From NCBI RefSeq assembly GCF_029960665.1, contig NZ_JASBRB010000005.1, forward strand, positions 1-64,000: DNA of 64,000 bases, in the 5' to 3' direction. The first letter of the stretch is position 1; the number at the start of each line of letters is the position of its first letter. The notes under the pieces are model-generated. The model worked only from the letters and a program-made list of their open reading frames with translations. It was not told the origin of the DNA and made no database searches. The translations under genes and the position numbers were made by a program. The stretch comes from Pseudarthrobacter sp. AL07 (GTDB taxonomy: Bacteria; Actinomycetota; Actinomycetes; Actinomycetales; Micrococcaceae). This document shows positions 25,085 to 33,413 of the stretch, piece by piece.

Positions 25085-26016
25085 ACCGTCCTCCCCGCAG
25101 GCCGAAGCGGTGCCAAGGCCTGCGCCAGGCGCCCACGGAGTGCGGCAGCCTCGGCCGCGAAGTCCCGCTGATGCTCAACGTAGGCCGCTTTGCCTTCAGC
25201 GGTTTCGATCCGGATGGGCGGGTAACCCCACTCCGCGAGGTCATAGGGGGAAGCCTGCATGTCCATGGCCCGGATCCGCCAGGACAGTTCGAAGCAATCC
25301 ATGACCAGTTCGCTGGGAAGCGCGGGCAGCAGCTTGTACGCCCACTTGTAGAGGTCCATGTTGGCGTGCAGGCAGCCCGGCTGTTCCATGTGCCGCTGGT
25401 TTTCGCGGCTGGGCGCCAGTTCGTTCAGCGCCATGGCGTCGGGTGTGTAGAAGCGGAAGGCATCAAAGTGTGAGCACCGGATCCGGTTGTCCTCCACCAC
25501 TTTGTCCGTGCCGGCAGAACCCAGCCTCAGCTGCAGGTATTCATGGCGCAGGTCGAACTTGTCCTGGCGGTAGACCATGGCCCATTCGTGCAGCCCGAAG
25601 CAGCCGAACTGCGCAGGCCGGGCAGCGGTGCCGCGGAGAATGATGTCCGCGAAGGCCACCGCCTCGTGCCGGTCGGCCAGGAATTTGGCGCGATTAAAAG
25701 TCACGGCAGGGGTTCCTGGCGGCAGCCCGAGGGAGGCGAGTTCGCCGTCGTCGAGCGTCCTATAGTGCTTCCAGCCCAGGCGGGCAGACGCCGCTTCGCC
25801 GGCCAGTACGACGCCGGTTCCCGGGTGCCAGCGCAGCAGCTGGCCAGGCTTCTGGGTGTAGTAGGTGAAAAGAAAGTCCTCCACCGGGTGCTTCCGGCCT
25901 GCCGACCGGCGGGCAAGGTAGGGATCGGAATAACGGCGGACACGTTGGGCGTGCGCTTCTTCGCGGGCACGCCAGGCATCGGCCGTCAGCAGGCTAAGGT
26001 GCTCCACCGCTGGCAC
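25081..26016 (-). CDS. Conserved protein sometimes named 3-methyladenine DNA glycosylase
   Basis: A 311-residue soluble protein. VPAVEHLSLLTADAWRAREE opens it. KHPVEDFLFTYY, GQLLRWHPGTG, GCFGLHEWAMVYR and HFDAFRFYTPDAMALNEL are conserved-looking blocks, and actinobacterial relatives have been labelled 3-methyladenine DNA glycosylase. I see no helix-hairpin-helix, so that name is unproven. The GTG at 26016 lies 23 bases inside the end of the upstream SSI-like lipoprotein gene, and its stop overlaps the downstream SSI-like gene, so it is sandwiched and translationally coupled on both sides. Confidence 0.6.
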   Translation of the reverse strand: MPAVEHLSLLTADAWRAREEAHAQRVRRYSDPYLARRSAGRKHPVEDFLFTYYTQKPGQLLRWHPGTGVVLAGEAASARLGWKHYRTLDDGELASLGLPPGTPAVTFNRAKFLADRHEAVAFADIILRGTAARPAQFGCFGLHEWAMVYRQDKFDLRHEYLQLRLGSAGTDKVVEDNRIRCSHFDAFRFYTPDAMALNELAPSRENQRHMEQPGCLHANMDLYKWAYKLLPALPSELVMDCFELSWRIRAMDMQASPYDLAEWGYPPIRIETAEGKAAYVEHQRDFAAEAAALRGRLAQALAPLRPAGRTV

Positions 26017-26557
26017 CCAGGACGTCCTGGGCTGCGGTCCAGGCACCGATTTCGCAGCCGTTGGTGCGCGCGAATGCTGCATCCACGGGAGTGTTGCCCA
26101 CAATCCCGGTGACCGTGGCGGTCTGCGGGCCGCCGTACTGTTCGGTGCAGGCCACGTCTTTGCTCCTGGGAGCCGGGCTGAGGAGCGCAGCGTTGTTCTT
26201 GAGGGCCGTGCACGCAGCCTCAGGCGTGGGGTGCTTGCTCTCGGCAGTGGGAAGGCCATCGCGGCAGACCAGCGTGTAGTTCACCGCCGGCTCAGCGGGA
26301 GAGGGCTTGACCATGATGGCTAGCTCGGCGTTTCCGGCGCCGGGGCCTGCTGTCGGGGCCGGAGGCGCGGAAGGGGACGGTGCCGGGACGGTGGTCTCGG
26401 TGTCAGGAGCGGGGGCGGGGGAAGCGCCCTGGCTGGCGGAGGAGCTGGCTGTAGGGGTGTTGGACGACGTCCCGGTCCCGTCAGACGTGCCCGTACACGC
26501 GGCAAGCAAGGCAACGGCGAGGACCGCCAGCAATGGCCGTACTGTTCGCAAACGCAT
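25994..26557 (-). CDS. SSI-like lipoprotein
   Basis: A 187-residue exported lipoprotein. The signal peptide ends in the lipobox LLAAC, with lipidation predicted at Cys21. A Ser/Thr/Pro/Ala linker runs to about residue 75. The C-terminal domain (about 78-187) follows SSI: LAIMVKPS, YTLVCRDGLPTAESKHP, EAACTAL, DVACTEQYGGPQTATVTG and FARTNGCEIGAW. All four SSI cysteines appear present. In SSI the residue two after the loop Cys is P1 (Met); here it would be Glu, unusual for an inhibitor of subtilisin. It heads a three-gene coupled operon facing a secreted subtilase. Confidence 0.75.
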   Translation of the reverse strand: MRLRTVRPLLAVLAVALLAACTGTSDGTGTSSNTPTASSSASQGASPAPAPDTETTVPAPSPSAPPAPTAGPGAGNAELAIMVKPSPAEPAVNYTLVCRDGLPTAESKHPTPEAACTALKNNAALLSPAPRSKDVACTEQYGGPQTATVTGIVGNTPVDAAFARTNGCEIGAWTAAQDVLGASGGAP

Positions 26558-26597
26558 GGTCCCTCCTAGGTTGCTGCCATTTTACGCCTTGGCGGGT

Positions 26598-27083
26598 TTA
26601 CGCCCCGACGGGTTGCCCGTCGGTTCCGGCGGTGGCGGCGATGAGCCCCATCATGGATTTGTGCAGCTCGCCCACCTGCTCCCGGGTGAGTCCCAGGCGC
26701 TCCATCATGGCGCCCGGGACGGCAATGGCCTGCTGACGCAGTGCGGCGCCGGACGGGGTCAGGCCCACGGCAAGGCTGCGTTCATTTCCGTCCACCCGCT
26801 GGCGGGTAATAAAGCCTGCCTCCTCCAGCCGCCGAAGAAGCGGTGAGATGGTGGCCGGCGCCTGCGCCAGGGCTTCACTGATGCTGCGCAGGGTCCGGGG
26901 TGCTGATTCCCAGAGGCACAGCATTACGAGATACTGCGGGTGCGTGAGTCCGAGCTTTTCGAGTACGGGCTTGTAGGCGCCCACTACGCTTCTGGATGCC
27001 ACGGTGAGGGCAAAACAGAGCTGCTGCTCCAAGAGGAGGTCATTTTCCTGCTGCCGCGCGTCGCCGGCCCGTACCGTCATCAC
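26598..27083 (-). CDS. MarR family transcriptional regulator
   Basis: A 161-residue winged-helix regulator. GLTHPQYLVMLCLWE, SISEALAQAPATISPLLRRLEEAGFITRQR and DGNERSLAVGLTPSGAALR form the helix-turn-helix and wing of MarR proteins. The ligand is unknown. ATG at 27083 (or 27080) follows GGAGG. A palindrome in the divergent gap (27105-27115) is a likely self-operator that would also control the small gene at 27161. Confidence 0.9.
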   Translation of the reverse strand: MMTVRAGDARQQENDLLLEQQLCFALTVASRSVVGAYKPVLEKLGLTHPQYLVMLCLWESAPRTLRSISEALAQAPATISPLLRRLEEAGFITRQRVDGNERSLAVGLTPSGAALRQQAIAVPGAMMERLGLTREQVGELHKSMMGLIAATAGTDGQPVGA

Positions 27084-27104
27084 ATTCCTCCAATACTTAG
27101 TGCC

Positions 27105-27115
27105 CTAATTATTAG
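27105..27115. promoter_or_regulatory. Likely MarR operator
   Basis: CTAATTATTAG is a perfect 11-base palindrome (central T) in the 77-base gap between the marR-type gene and the divergent 80-residue gene. AT-rich palindromes beside marR genes are commonly autoregulatory sites. Confidence 0.5.
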
Positions 27116-27160
27116 CGTACACTGGAGCGAGTAGATGGTTCTATCGAAGGGGTCACTTTC

Positions 27161-27403
27161 ATGGGCACAGGCAAGTGGGCGGACAAGGGCAACGCATCCC
27201 AGAGGTTCATGCGGGCAACCGGAAAGCTCCGGGCAATTTTCGGCCCGGCCAACCGCAGTTCCCTGGTGCATGACATGACCGAAGATAACCGGGCACTCCT
27301 TGCTCAGCGCGAACGGGAAACACAGCAATGGGAAACGCTCACCCGCCCGGACGGCAGCACCTACGTTGTGCCCAGGAACCCGGACGACCAGTCCCTCCGC
27401 TGA
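27161..27403 (+). CDS. Small conserved protein, paralogue of 27535-27750
   Basis: An 80-residue hydrophilic protein starting MGTGKWADKGNASQRFMRAT. KLRAIFGPANRS matches RLRFVFGPATRL in the next gene, and both end with a short strand-like segment (GSTYVVPRNP / GHHYAVRREE). No known domain is recognised. AAGGGG precedes the ATG. It is divergent from the MarR gene, so it may be under that regulator. Confidence 0.6.
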   Translation: MGTGKWADKGNASQRFMRATGKLRAIFGPANRSSLVHDMTEDNRALLAQRERETQQWETLTRPDGSTYVVPRNPDDQSLR

Positions 27404-27534
27404 GCCTCTCCCGGCCGTCCCATCAGGCCGAACCTCACCGGGCTCTTTTTGTGGCCGCGGGCGTAAAATAAGGGCACTGACTCCAACAGGAGGTAGCGGC
27501 TCTTCACCCGCAACGCGGGAAGGGGGTGGAAACA

Positions 27535-27750
27535 ATGGGACATGCGCTCACCGGTTTTATGCACGTGACTGACAGGCTCCGTTTTGTCTTCGGGCCGGCA
27601 ACGCGTCTGGACACGGATTCGCCCGTGGTCCACAAGCATGATGAGTATGAGCAGGCCTCTGACGAGGACCTTTCCCACTTCGCAGTGGAAACCGATTCCG
27701 AAGGTCATCACTACGCCGTGCGCCGCGAAGAACTGGACAAACAAGCCTGA
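27535..27750 (+). CDS. Small conserved protein, paralogue of 27161-27403
   Basis: A 71-residue acidic protein. MGHALTGFMHVTDRLRFVFG shares the R-F/M-x-x-T-x-x-L-R-x-x-FGPA-x-R pattern with the preceding gene, followed by an acidic middle (KHDEYEQASDEDLSHFAVE). ATG at 27535 lies eight bases after AGGGGG, and an in-frame GTG nine bases upstream is less well placed. It ends just before palindrome A3 and converges with lysC. Confidence 0.6.
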   Translation: MGHALTGFMHVTDRLRFVFGPATRLDTDSPVVHKHDEYEQASDEDLSHFAVETDSEGHHYAVRREELDKQA

Positions 27751-27757
27751 AATAAGG

Positions 27758-27820
27758 GCAACGCGGGGTCACTTCCGGCCAGATAAACGAAGGTTCTGGC
27801 CGGAAGTGACCCCGCGTTGC
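27758..27820. repeat. Family A intergenic palindrome, copy 3 (convergent gap)
   Basis: Perfect 26-base arms (27758-27783 and 27795-27820) flank an 11-base loop. It is the longest and most perfect copy, and it starts eight bases after one stop and ends 21 bases before the lysC stop. Confidence 0.9.
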
Positions 27821-27840
27821 TTGTAGAGGGCGGACTTGGC

Positions 27841-29199
27841 CTAACGCCCGGTGCCACCGTAGACGGTGGCCTCGTCCTCGCTGTCCAGGTCGAAGGCCTT
27901 GTGGATTGCGCGAACGGCGTCGTCGAGGAAATCGGCGTGTGTCACCACGGAGATCCGGATTTCCGAGGTGGAGATCATGTTGATGTTGATCCCGGCGTCG
28001 GACAGGGCCTTGAAGAACGTTGCGGAGACGCCCGGGTGTGACCGCATGCCGGCCCCGATCAGGGACAGTTTGCCGATCTGTTCGTTGTATTCGATGTTCT
28101 CGAAGCCGATGTCCGGCTGTGCGGCCTTGAGCGCTGCCAGGGCCTCTGCGCCTTCGACGATGGGGAGCGTGAAGGAAATGTCCGTCCGGCCCGTGCCGTG
28201 TGTGGAAACGTTCTGCACGATCATGTCGATGTTCGAGTGGGCGTCGGCAATGACCTGGAAGATCGCCGCGGCCTTGCCGGGGATGTCCGGTACACCCACC
28301 ACGGTGACCTTGGCTTCGGAACGGTCGTGTGCAACGCCGGAGATGATTGGCTGCTCCAAGGCAACTCCCTCTTGAGTGGTGATCTTGTCTTCGGCGCTGG
28401 GGATGACCCAGGTGCCTTCGTTCTGGCTGAATGAGGACCGGACATGCAGCGGCACGCCGAACCGACGCGCGTATTCAACGCAGCGAAGGTGCAGGATCTT
28501 TGCGCCGGACGCCGCGAGTTCCAGCATTTCCTCGCTGGAGATGGTGTCAATTTTCTGGGCGGACGGCACCACCCGTGGGTCTGCGGTGTAGATGCCGTCA
28601 ACGTCCGTGTAGATCTCGCAGACGTCGGCGTCGAGAGCGGCAGCCAGCGCGACGGCGGTGGTATCCGAGCCGCCGCGGCCCAGGGTGGTGATCTCGTTGG
28701 TGCTGCGGCTCATGCCCTGGAATCCTGCCACGATCGCGATGTGCCCCTTGTCCAGGGCTGTACGGATGCGGTGCGGATCGACGTCGATGATTCGAGCCTT
28801 GCCGTGGATGCCGTCGGTGATCATGCCGGCCTGGGAGCCGGTGAAAGACTGCGCCGAGGCGCCGAACTTGTTGATGGCCATGGCCAGCAGGGCCATGGAG
28901 ATGCGCTCACCGGCGGAGAGGAGCATGTCCATCTCGCGGGCAGGGGCGGAATCGGTCACCTGCGCGGCGAGGTCCAGCAGTTCGTCGGTAGTGTCGCCCA
29001 TGGCCGAAACGACCACCACCACTTCGTTGCCGGCACGCTGGGCGTCGACCACGCGCTTTGCGACGCGTTTGACGCCCTCAGCATCCGAGACCGAGGAGCC
29101 GCCGAACTTCTGCACGATCAGCTGTTTGGTCGCGGCAGCGGATTCGGGCAGCTCCTGTGGCTGCGTTGCTGCGTGCACTTCGGTAGTGGGCGTACTCAT
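27841..29199 (-). CDS. lysC: Aspartate kinase
   Basis: A 452-residue enzyme that phosphorylates aspartate, the entry to lysine, threonine and methionine synthesis. [18 protein letters not shown] (from residue 30) is the kinase ATP/Asp site, and [16 protein letters not shown] and [18 protein letters not shown] are family motifs. Two ACT domains at the C-terminus ([20 protein letters not shown] and [11 protein letters not shown] regions) give feedback control. About 25 extra residues precede the kinase core. No asd gene follows, which is the common neighbour in actinobacteria; palindrome A3 and a convergent small gene follow instead. Confidence 0.97.
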   Translation of the reverse strand: MSTPTTEVHAATQPQELPESAAATKQLIVQKFGGSSVSDAEGVKRVAKRVVDAQRAGNEVVVVVSAMGDTTDELLDLAAQVTDSAPAREMDMLLSAGERISMALLAMAINKFGASAQSFTGSQAGMITDGIHGKARIIDVDPHRIRTALDKGHIAIVAGFQGMSRSTNEITTLGRGGSDTTAVALAAALDADVCEIYTDVDGIYTADPRVVPSAQKIDTISSEEMLELAASGAKILHLRCVEYARRFGVPLHVRSSFSQNEGTWVIPSAEDKITTQEGVALEQPIISGVAHDRSEAKVTVVGVPDIPGKAAAIFQVIADAHSNIDMIVQNVSTHGTGRTDISFTLPIVEGAEALAALKAAQPDIGFENIEYNEQIGKLSLIGAGMRSHPGVSATFFKALSDAGININMISTSEIRISVVTHADFLDDAVRAIHKAFDLDSEDEATVYGGTGR

Positions 29200-29414
29200 G
29201 CGCGTACCTTCACTGGATCAATCGGAGTTCTGGAGGTCAGGCACGGCCTTGCGGCTGGACGGCGTGACGTGTCAGCCCAGTTTATCGCCGCCTGTGGCCG
29301 CACGCGGAATTGTGTCCAAATCTCAGCCTCCCGGCGCATTCTGCGCCCGTCGGCTCGGGCGTAGGCTCAAATAGTCAGTATGTATGGACGGCTTGGGGGA
29401 CAGGTGCTCGGAAA

Positions 29415-30386
29415 ATGACAGAAAATTGGGACCAAATAGGCATTCCGGCCCGGCCGGAAAGCCCTCGTCGGGACGGCATCAGCGCCTCCGCGGTGAGCCG
29501 CCGCTTCGGCCAGGTGCACGCCGTCGAGCACATGGATTTTCATGCTCCGGCGGGTAGAGTCACCGCCCTGATCGGCCCTAACGGGGCCGGTAAGACCACC
29601 TTGTTGCTTATGCTGGCTTCGCTGTTGGCACCGGATTCCGGCACTATCACGGTGGATGGGCTCGATCCGCAGCACCACAGCGCGGAAGTGCGCAAAAGGA
29701 TTGGCTGGATGCCGGACACACTGGGGGTGTGGGAGTCCCTGACCGCCCGTGAGATTCTCACGCAGATAGCCCGTTTCTACCAGCTGCCCAAGGCCGGCAT
29801 CCCGCAGCGCGTCACCGCCATGCTGGAACGTGTCCGCCTGAGCGATCTGGCGGACCAGCCGGCCCGCGTCCTGTCCCGGGGGCAGCAGCAGCGCCTCAGC
29901 CTGGCCCGGGCCCTGATCCACGATCCGTCCGTGTTGCTCCTCGATGAGCCGGCGTCCGGCCTGGACCCGGGATCACGGGTGGAGCTGCGCGTGACGCTGC
30001 GGCAGCTTGCGGCGGAGGGCAAATCCATAGTTGTCTCCTCCCACGTACTCAGCGAGCTGGACGAGATTGCCGATGCGGCGGTGTTCGTCAACCAGGGGAA
30101 GACGGTCCGGCACCAGACCACGGACGAGGCTTCCGCCTCCGGCCGGCGCTACGCCATCTCGGCAACCGACGGTACCGCTCTCGCCGCCAAACTAACGGAG
30201 CTGGGCCTGGCGTTCCGGGTTGAGGACGGCCGCCGGCCGGCCGTCAGCCTGGTGTTGCTGAACGACGACGACGCCGCCCGCCTCCTGCGCGACCTGGTGC
30301 TGGCCGGCGTCGGGGTCAGCTCCTTTGCGCCCGCCTCGGGTGCCCTGGAAGAGACATACATGAACCTTGAGGGGGAGCGGCGATGA
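29415..30386 (+). CDS. ABC transporter ATP-binding protein
   Basis: A 323-residue ATPase. Walker A is GPNGAGKTT, the signature is VLSRGQQQRLSLA, Walker B is SVLLLDEPASGLDPG, and the switch histidine is in VVSSHVLSEL. The C-terminal 90 residues (from about 235) are an accessory domain common in export ABC-2 systems. ATG at 29415 is chosen because the frame upstream is not protein-like. The stop overlaps the next start as ATGA, so it energises the downstream permease(s). The substrate is unknown. Confidence 0.93.
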   Translation: MTENWDQIGIPARPESPRRDGISASAVSRRFGQVHAVEHMDFHAPAGRVTALIGPNGAGKTTLLLMLASLLAPDSGTITVDGLDPQHHSAEVRKRIGWMPDTLGVWESLTAREILTQIARFYQLPKAGIPQRVTAMLERVRLSDLADQPARVLSRGQQQRLSLARALIHDPSVLLLDEPASGLDPGSRVELRVTLRQLAAEGKSIVVSSHVLSELDEIADAAVFVNQGKTVRHQTTDEASASGRRYAISATDGTALAAKLTELGLAFRVEDGRRPAVSLVLLNDDDAARLLRDLVLAGVGVSSFAPASGALEETYMNLEGERR

Positions 30387-31534
30387 GCGAGCTGACAGAT
30401 ATACCCCAGCGCCCGGCGGCCGCCGGTTTTGGTGCCGGCTACCTTGCCGGTATCCGTGATGTGGTGGTCCTGGAACTCAAACAGCGGCTGCGGTCCCGCG
30501 GCTGGTACATCATGCTGGCGATCTGGTTCATCCTGACGGGCCTGGTGACCTGGCTGACGTGGGCCAGCTGGAATGCCCAGCGCGAAGCCCAGCGGGCCTA
30601 CTCCAACTTCATGCCGCCCGACACCGGACCAGGGTCCATGATCTTCGAAGTGGTCCTGGCCTTTGTCCTCCTTTTCGCGTTGCTGGTGGCGCCCGCGCTC
30701 TCTGCCAATGCCGTCAACGGCGACCGCGCCGGCGGCACCCTGGCCATCCTTCAGGTGACCCTGCTACGGCCCGGCCAGATCCTGTGGGGCAAGTTCTTCG
30801 CCGCATGGGCCGCCGCTCTGGCATTCCTGGTGGCCAGCACGCCGTTCCTGATCATCGGAGTCGCCCTCGGCGGCATGACGCCCGGCCATGTCCTCGTGGC
30901 CCTGCTGATGCTGGCCGTCGAAGTCGGCGTGGTGTGTGCCATCGGCGTCGGAATTTCCGCGCTGGCGGGGCGCCCGCTGTTCTCGATTGTGGTCACGTAC
31001 CTTGCCGTGGCCGGGCTGGTTTTCGGTTCCCTGATTGCCTTTGGCCTGGGCACCGGACTCTCGCAGGGCACCATCATGGCCAACCAGGCGCAGTACCGCA
31101 ACTACGAACAGTTGCGGCCGGTACCCGACGAGACGGTGGCGGAGGAGCCGGCGTACACCTGCTCCGGACCGCTGCGTGCCCAGCCGACCGTGCGCACAGA
31201 GAGAGTGGCGTGGATGCTTGCCATGAACCCCTACGTGGTGGTGGCCGACGCCATCCCCTATACGGTCCGCGTTAACAGTGGCTTCGGCATGTCGTCTCCG
31301 GTAGGGGCCATCGAATCCATCAGCCAGGGTGCGCGTTACGCCATGGCCGGCCCGGAGGGCACATACCCTTGCGCCAATGGCGAGGCCAAGCCTCAGTATC
31401 TGGCGCAGTCCACTCCCTTGTGGCCGCTGGGGCTTGGCCTGCAGCTGCTGCTTGCCGGGCTGCTGATGTGGCTGGGATGGCGCTCGCTGCGCACCCCCGC
31501 GCACAGGCTGGCGCGCGGTACCCGTATTGCCTGA
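30383..31534 (+). CDS. ABC-2 type permease
   Basis: A 383-residue membrane protein. Hydrophobic spans include LAIWFILTGLVTWLTW, VVLAFVLLFALLVAPAL, FFAAWAAALAFLVASTPFLI, ALLMLAVEVGVVCAIGVGI and IVVTYLAVAGLVFG, with a C-terminal LGLQLLLAGLLMWLGW. A soluble loop of about 100 residues with a Cys pair (YTCSG, YPCANG) precedes the last span. NAVNGDRAGGTLAILQVT is a typical ABC-2 motif. It overlaps the ATPase gene by four bases and is followed at 107 bases by a related permease. Confidence 0.88.
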   Translation: MSELTDIPQRPAAAGFGAGYLAGIRDVVVLELKQRLRSRGWYIMLAIWFILTGLVTWLTWASWNAQREAQRAYSNFMPPDTGPGSMIFEVVLAFVLLFALLVAPALSANAVNGDRAGGTLAILQVTLLRPGQILWGKFFAAWAAALAFLVASTPFLIIGVALGGMTPGHVLVALLMLAVEVGVVCAIGVGISALAGRPLFSIVVTYLAVAGLVFGSLIAFGLGTGLSQGTIMANQAQYRNYEQLRPVPDETVAEEPAYTCSGPLRAQPTVRTERVAWMLAMNPYVVVADAIPYTVRVNSGFGMSSPVGAIESISQGARYAMAGPEGTYPCANGEAKPQYLAQSTPLWPLGLGLQLLLAGLLMWLGWRSLRTPAHRLARGTRIA

Positions 31535-31641
31535 GGCGGGCACTGGACAGATCTGCCCCCGGCGGATCACGATTGGAATAGCCGGCCGAATGGCCGGTGA
31601 CCGAGGGGGCTGGGCCTGTCCACCGGGATGGAGGCTCCGTC

Positions 31642-32730
31642 GTGGCGGAAGCCGAACACACTCCTGACCTGCGTCCCCCTCCCGACGCCGTGTTCGAGCC
31701 TATCGGCGGGAGCCTGCCCAGCGAGCCGGAAGTGGGTGACGGTGACTGCTCGCCGACGGAAGGGCAGCCCGGCAGGTGGCTCCTCACGCAGATTGCGCAC
31801 GAAGGATTTTTGGCCATCCGCAGTCGCCGGTTCTGGGTGGATTCGGCGATTGTCCTGGTAGGTACCGGGCTCGCAGGCACGGTCATTGTTGCGGTCATGT
31901 CCGGGGCCGGCGCGCCCGGGCTCGCCGGGACATGGCCCTGGGCCTACGCGCTGACGTCAGCAATTGTGCCTGCGTCGGCCTGCATGCTGGCGGTCCACTG
32001 GGGGTTGCTGGGTGAGCGCTGGCGGGGCCAACAGGACTCTTCGGGCTTTGGCCCCGGGTTGCCACTGCTCGCAACAAGTGTGCGGGGTCTGATCTTTGCG
32101 GTGCTGGCGTTGATGTCGGAATGGGTGGAGGCAACGATTACCGGCGGTTCCGGCTGGCTTGCCGTCGCTGCCGCTGCCGCCGTTGCCCTGGAATTCCTGG
32201 TGTTCGGTGCCATCGGCACGGGGGTGGCCGCGTTGCTAAGGAACCCGGTGCGGGCGGGGGTCCTCGGATGGATGCTCGCCATGATGCTGGTTGCGGGGAA
32301 CATAGCGGCAGTGTGGGCGCTGATGCCTGCCGTCCGCTCGCAAGAGCCTGTAACAGTTGCCATCAACGTTACGTACGGGCATTTCGGTGAACCTATCGCC
32401 TACGACTGCGCGCCCGAAGTGGTGGGCACTGCCGAGGTCTTCCATACTGAACGGATTATGTGGCTGGCCGCCACGAACCCGGTTGTCATCTTCACAATGG
32501 TGGCGGCGGATGCCGGGTTCGACGACGGCATTCCGGAATGGATTCCGGCGGCGCTTCAGTCGGCCGGTGACGGAAGCCAGGTTCCGTGTGCGGGCGGCGT
32601 TCCTGTAGTCGAAGACTCGCTGCACACTCCGTTGGCCGGAATCGGCCTCGCACTGCAGGGAACCCTGGCCGTCCTCCTCCTTGCCGCCGGCCACTGGGCT
32701 GCCCGACGCCGGCTGGCCACGGCAGCTTAG
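31642..32730 (+). CDS. Second membrane protein of the ABC locus, related to the permease
   Basis: A 362-residue membrane protein. An N-terminal hydrophilic stretch (about 55 residues) precedes spans such as IVLVGTGLAGTVIVAVM, GWLAVAAAAAVALEFLVFG and MLAMMLVAGNIAAVWAL (read loosely), with a soluble loop near 250-320 that again carries two Cys (YDCAP, VPCAGG) before a final span. This repeats the permease architecture, including ITYGHFGEP-like and MWLAATNPVVIF segments comparable to MLAMNPYVVV in the first permease. GTG at 31642 has GGAGG eight bases upstream; an earlier GTG at 31597 has none. It is probably the partner subunit. Confidence 0.7.
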   Translation: MAEAEHTPDLRPPPDAVFEPIGGSLPSEPEVGDGDCSPTEGQPGRWLLTQIAHEGFLAIRSRRFWVDSAIVLVGTGLAGTVIVAVMSGAGAPGLAGTWPWAYALTSAIVPASACMLAVHWGLLGERWRGQQDSSGFGPGLPLLATSVRGLIFAVLALMSEWVEATITGGSGWLAVAAAAAVALEFLVFGAIGTGVAALLRNPVRAGVLGWMLAMMLVAGNIAAVWALMPAVRSQEPVTVAINVTYGHFGEPIAYDCAPEVVGTAEVFHTERIMWLAATNPVVIFTMVAADAGFDDGIPEWIPAALQSAGDGSQVPCAGGVPVVEDSLHTPLAGIGLALQGTLAVLLLAAGHWAARRRLATAA

Positions 32731-32750
32731 GCCCTCTCGCGGCCGGCGGC

Positions 32751-33350
32751 TCAGGTCAGGGCGTTGCGGCGGCCTTCGAATGCGCGGCCGAGCGTGACCT
32801 CGTCGGCGTACTCAAGATCGCCGCCCACGGGCAGGCCAGAGGCCAGCCTGGTTACCACGATGCCGATGGTCTTCAGCATTCGGGCCAGGTAGGTGGCCGT
32901 TGCTTCGCCTTCGAGGTTGGGGTCGGTGGCAATGATGACTTCCTGGATGGCGCCGTCGTTCAGCCGGGTCAGGAGTTCCCGGATCCGCAGTTGCTCGGGC
33001 CCCACCCCGGCGATGGGGTTGATGGCCCCGCCCAGCACGTGGTAGCGGCCGCGGAAGGATCGTGTGCGCTCCACGGCGAGGACATCTTTTGACTCCTCCA
33101 CCACACAAATGACTGACGGGTCCCGCCGGGGATCGCGGCAGATGTTGCACAAGTTCTGCTCGGTGACGTTGCCGCATACCGTGCAGAACTTCACGCGTTC
33201 CTTCACCATGGTGATGGCTTCCACGAGTCGCTTCATGTCCTGGGGGTCCGCTTCGAGGATGTGGAAGGCAAGCCGCTGGGCGGACTTGGGACCGACACCG
33301 GGAAGCCGTCCGAGCTCGTCAATCAGCTCCTGGACTGCACCTTCGTACAC
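32751..33350 (-). CDS. recR: Recombination protein RecR
   Basis: A 199-residue protein of recombinational repair that works with RecO and RecF to load RecA at gaps. [20 protein letters not shown] is the helix-hairpin-helix, [19 protein letters not shown] is the four-Cys zinc finger, and [17 protein letters not shown] begins the Toprim domain. GTG start with GAGGAAAAC upstream. It follows dnaX by 63 bases, and the ybaB/ebfC gene often found between dnaX and recR is absent. Confidence 0.97.
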   Translation of the reverse strand: MYEGAVQELIDELGRLPGVGPKSAQRLAFHILEADPQDMKRLVEAITMVKERVKFCTVCGNVTEQNLCNICRDPRRDPSVICVVEESKDVLAVERTRSFRGRYHVLGGAINPIAGVGPEQLRIRELLTRLNDGAIQEVIIATDPNLEGEATATYLARMLKTIGIVVTRLASGLPVGGDLEYADEVTLGRAFEGRRNALT

Positions 33351-33413
33351 GTTTTCCTCTTTTGGTTTGGCTTGGATGGTGATTGGAGCTGCGCGAGCAC
33401 GTGCTGCAGGTGC

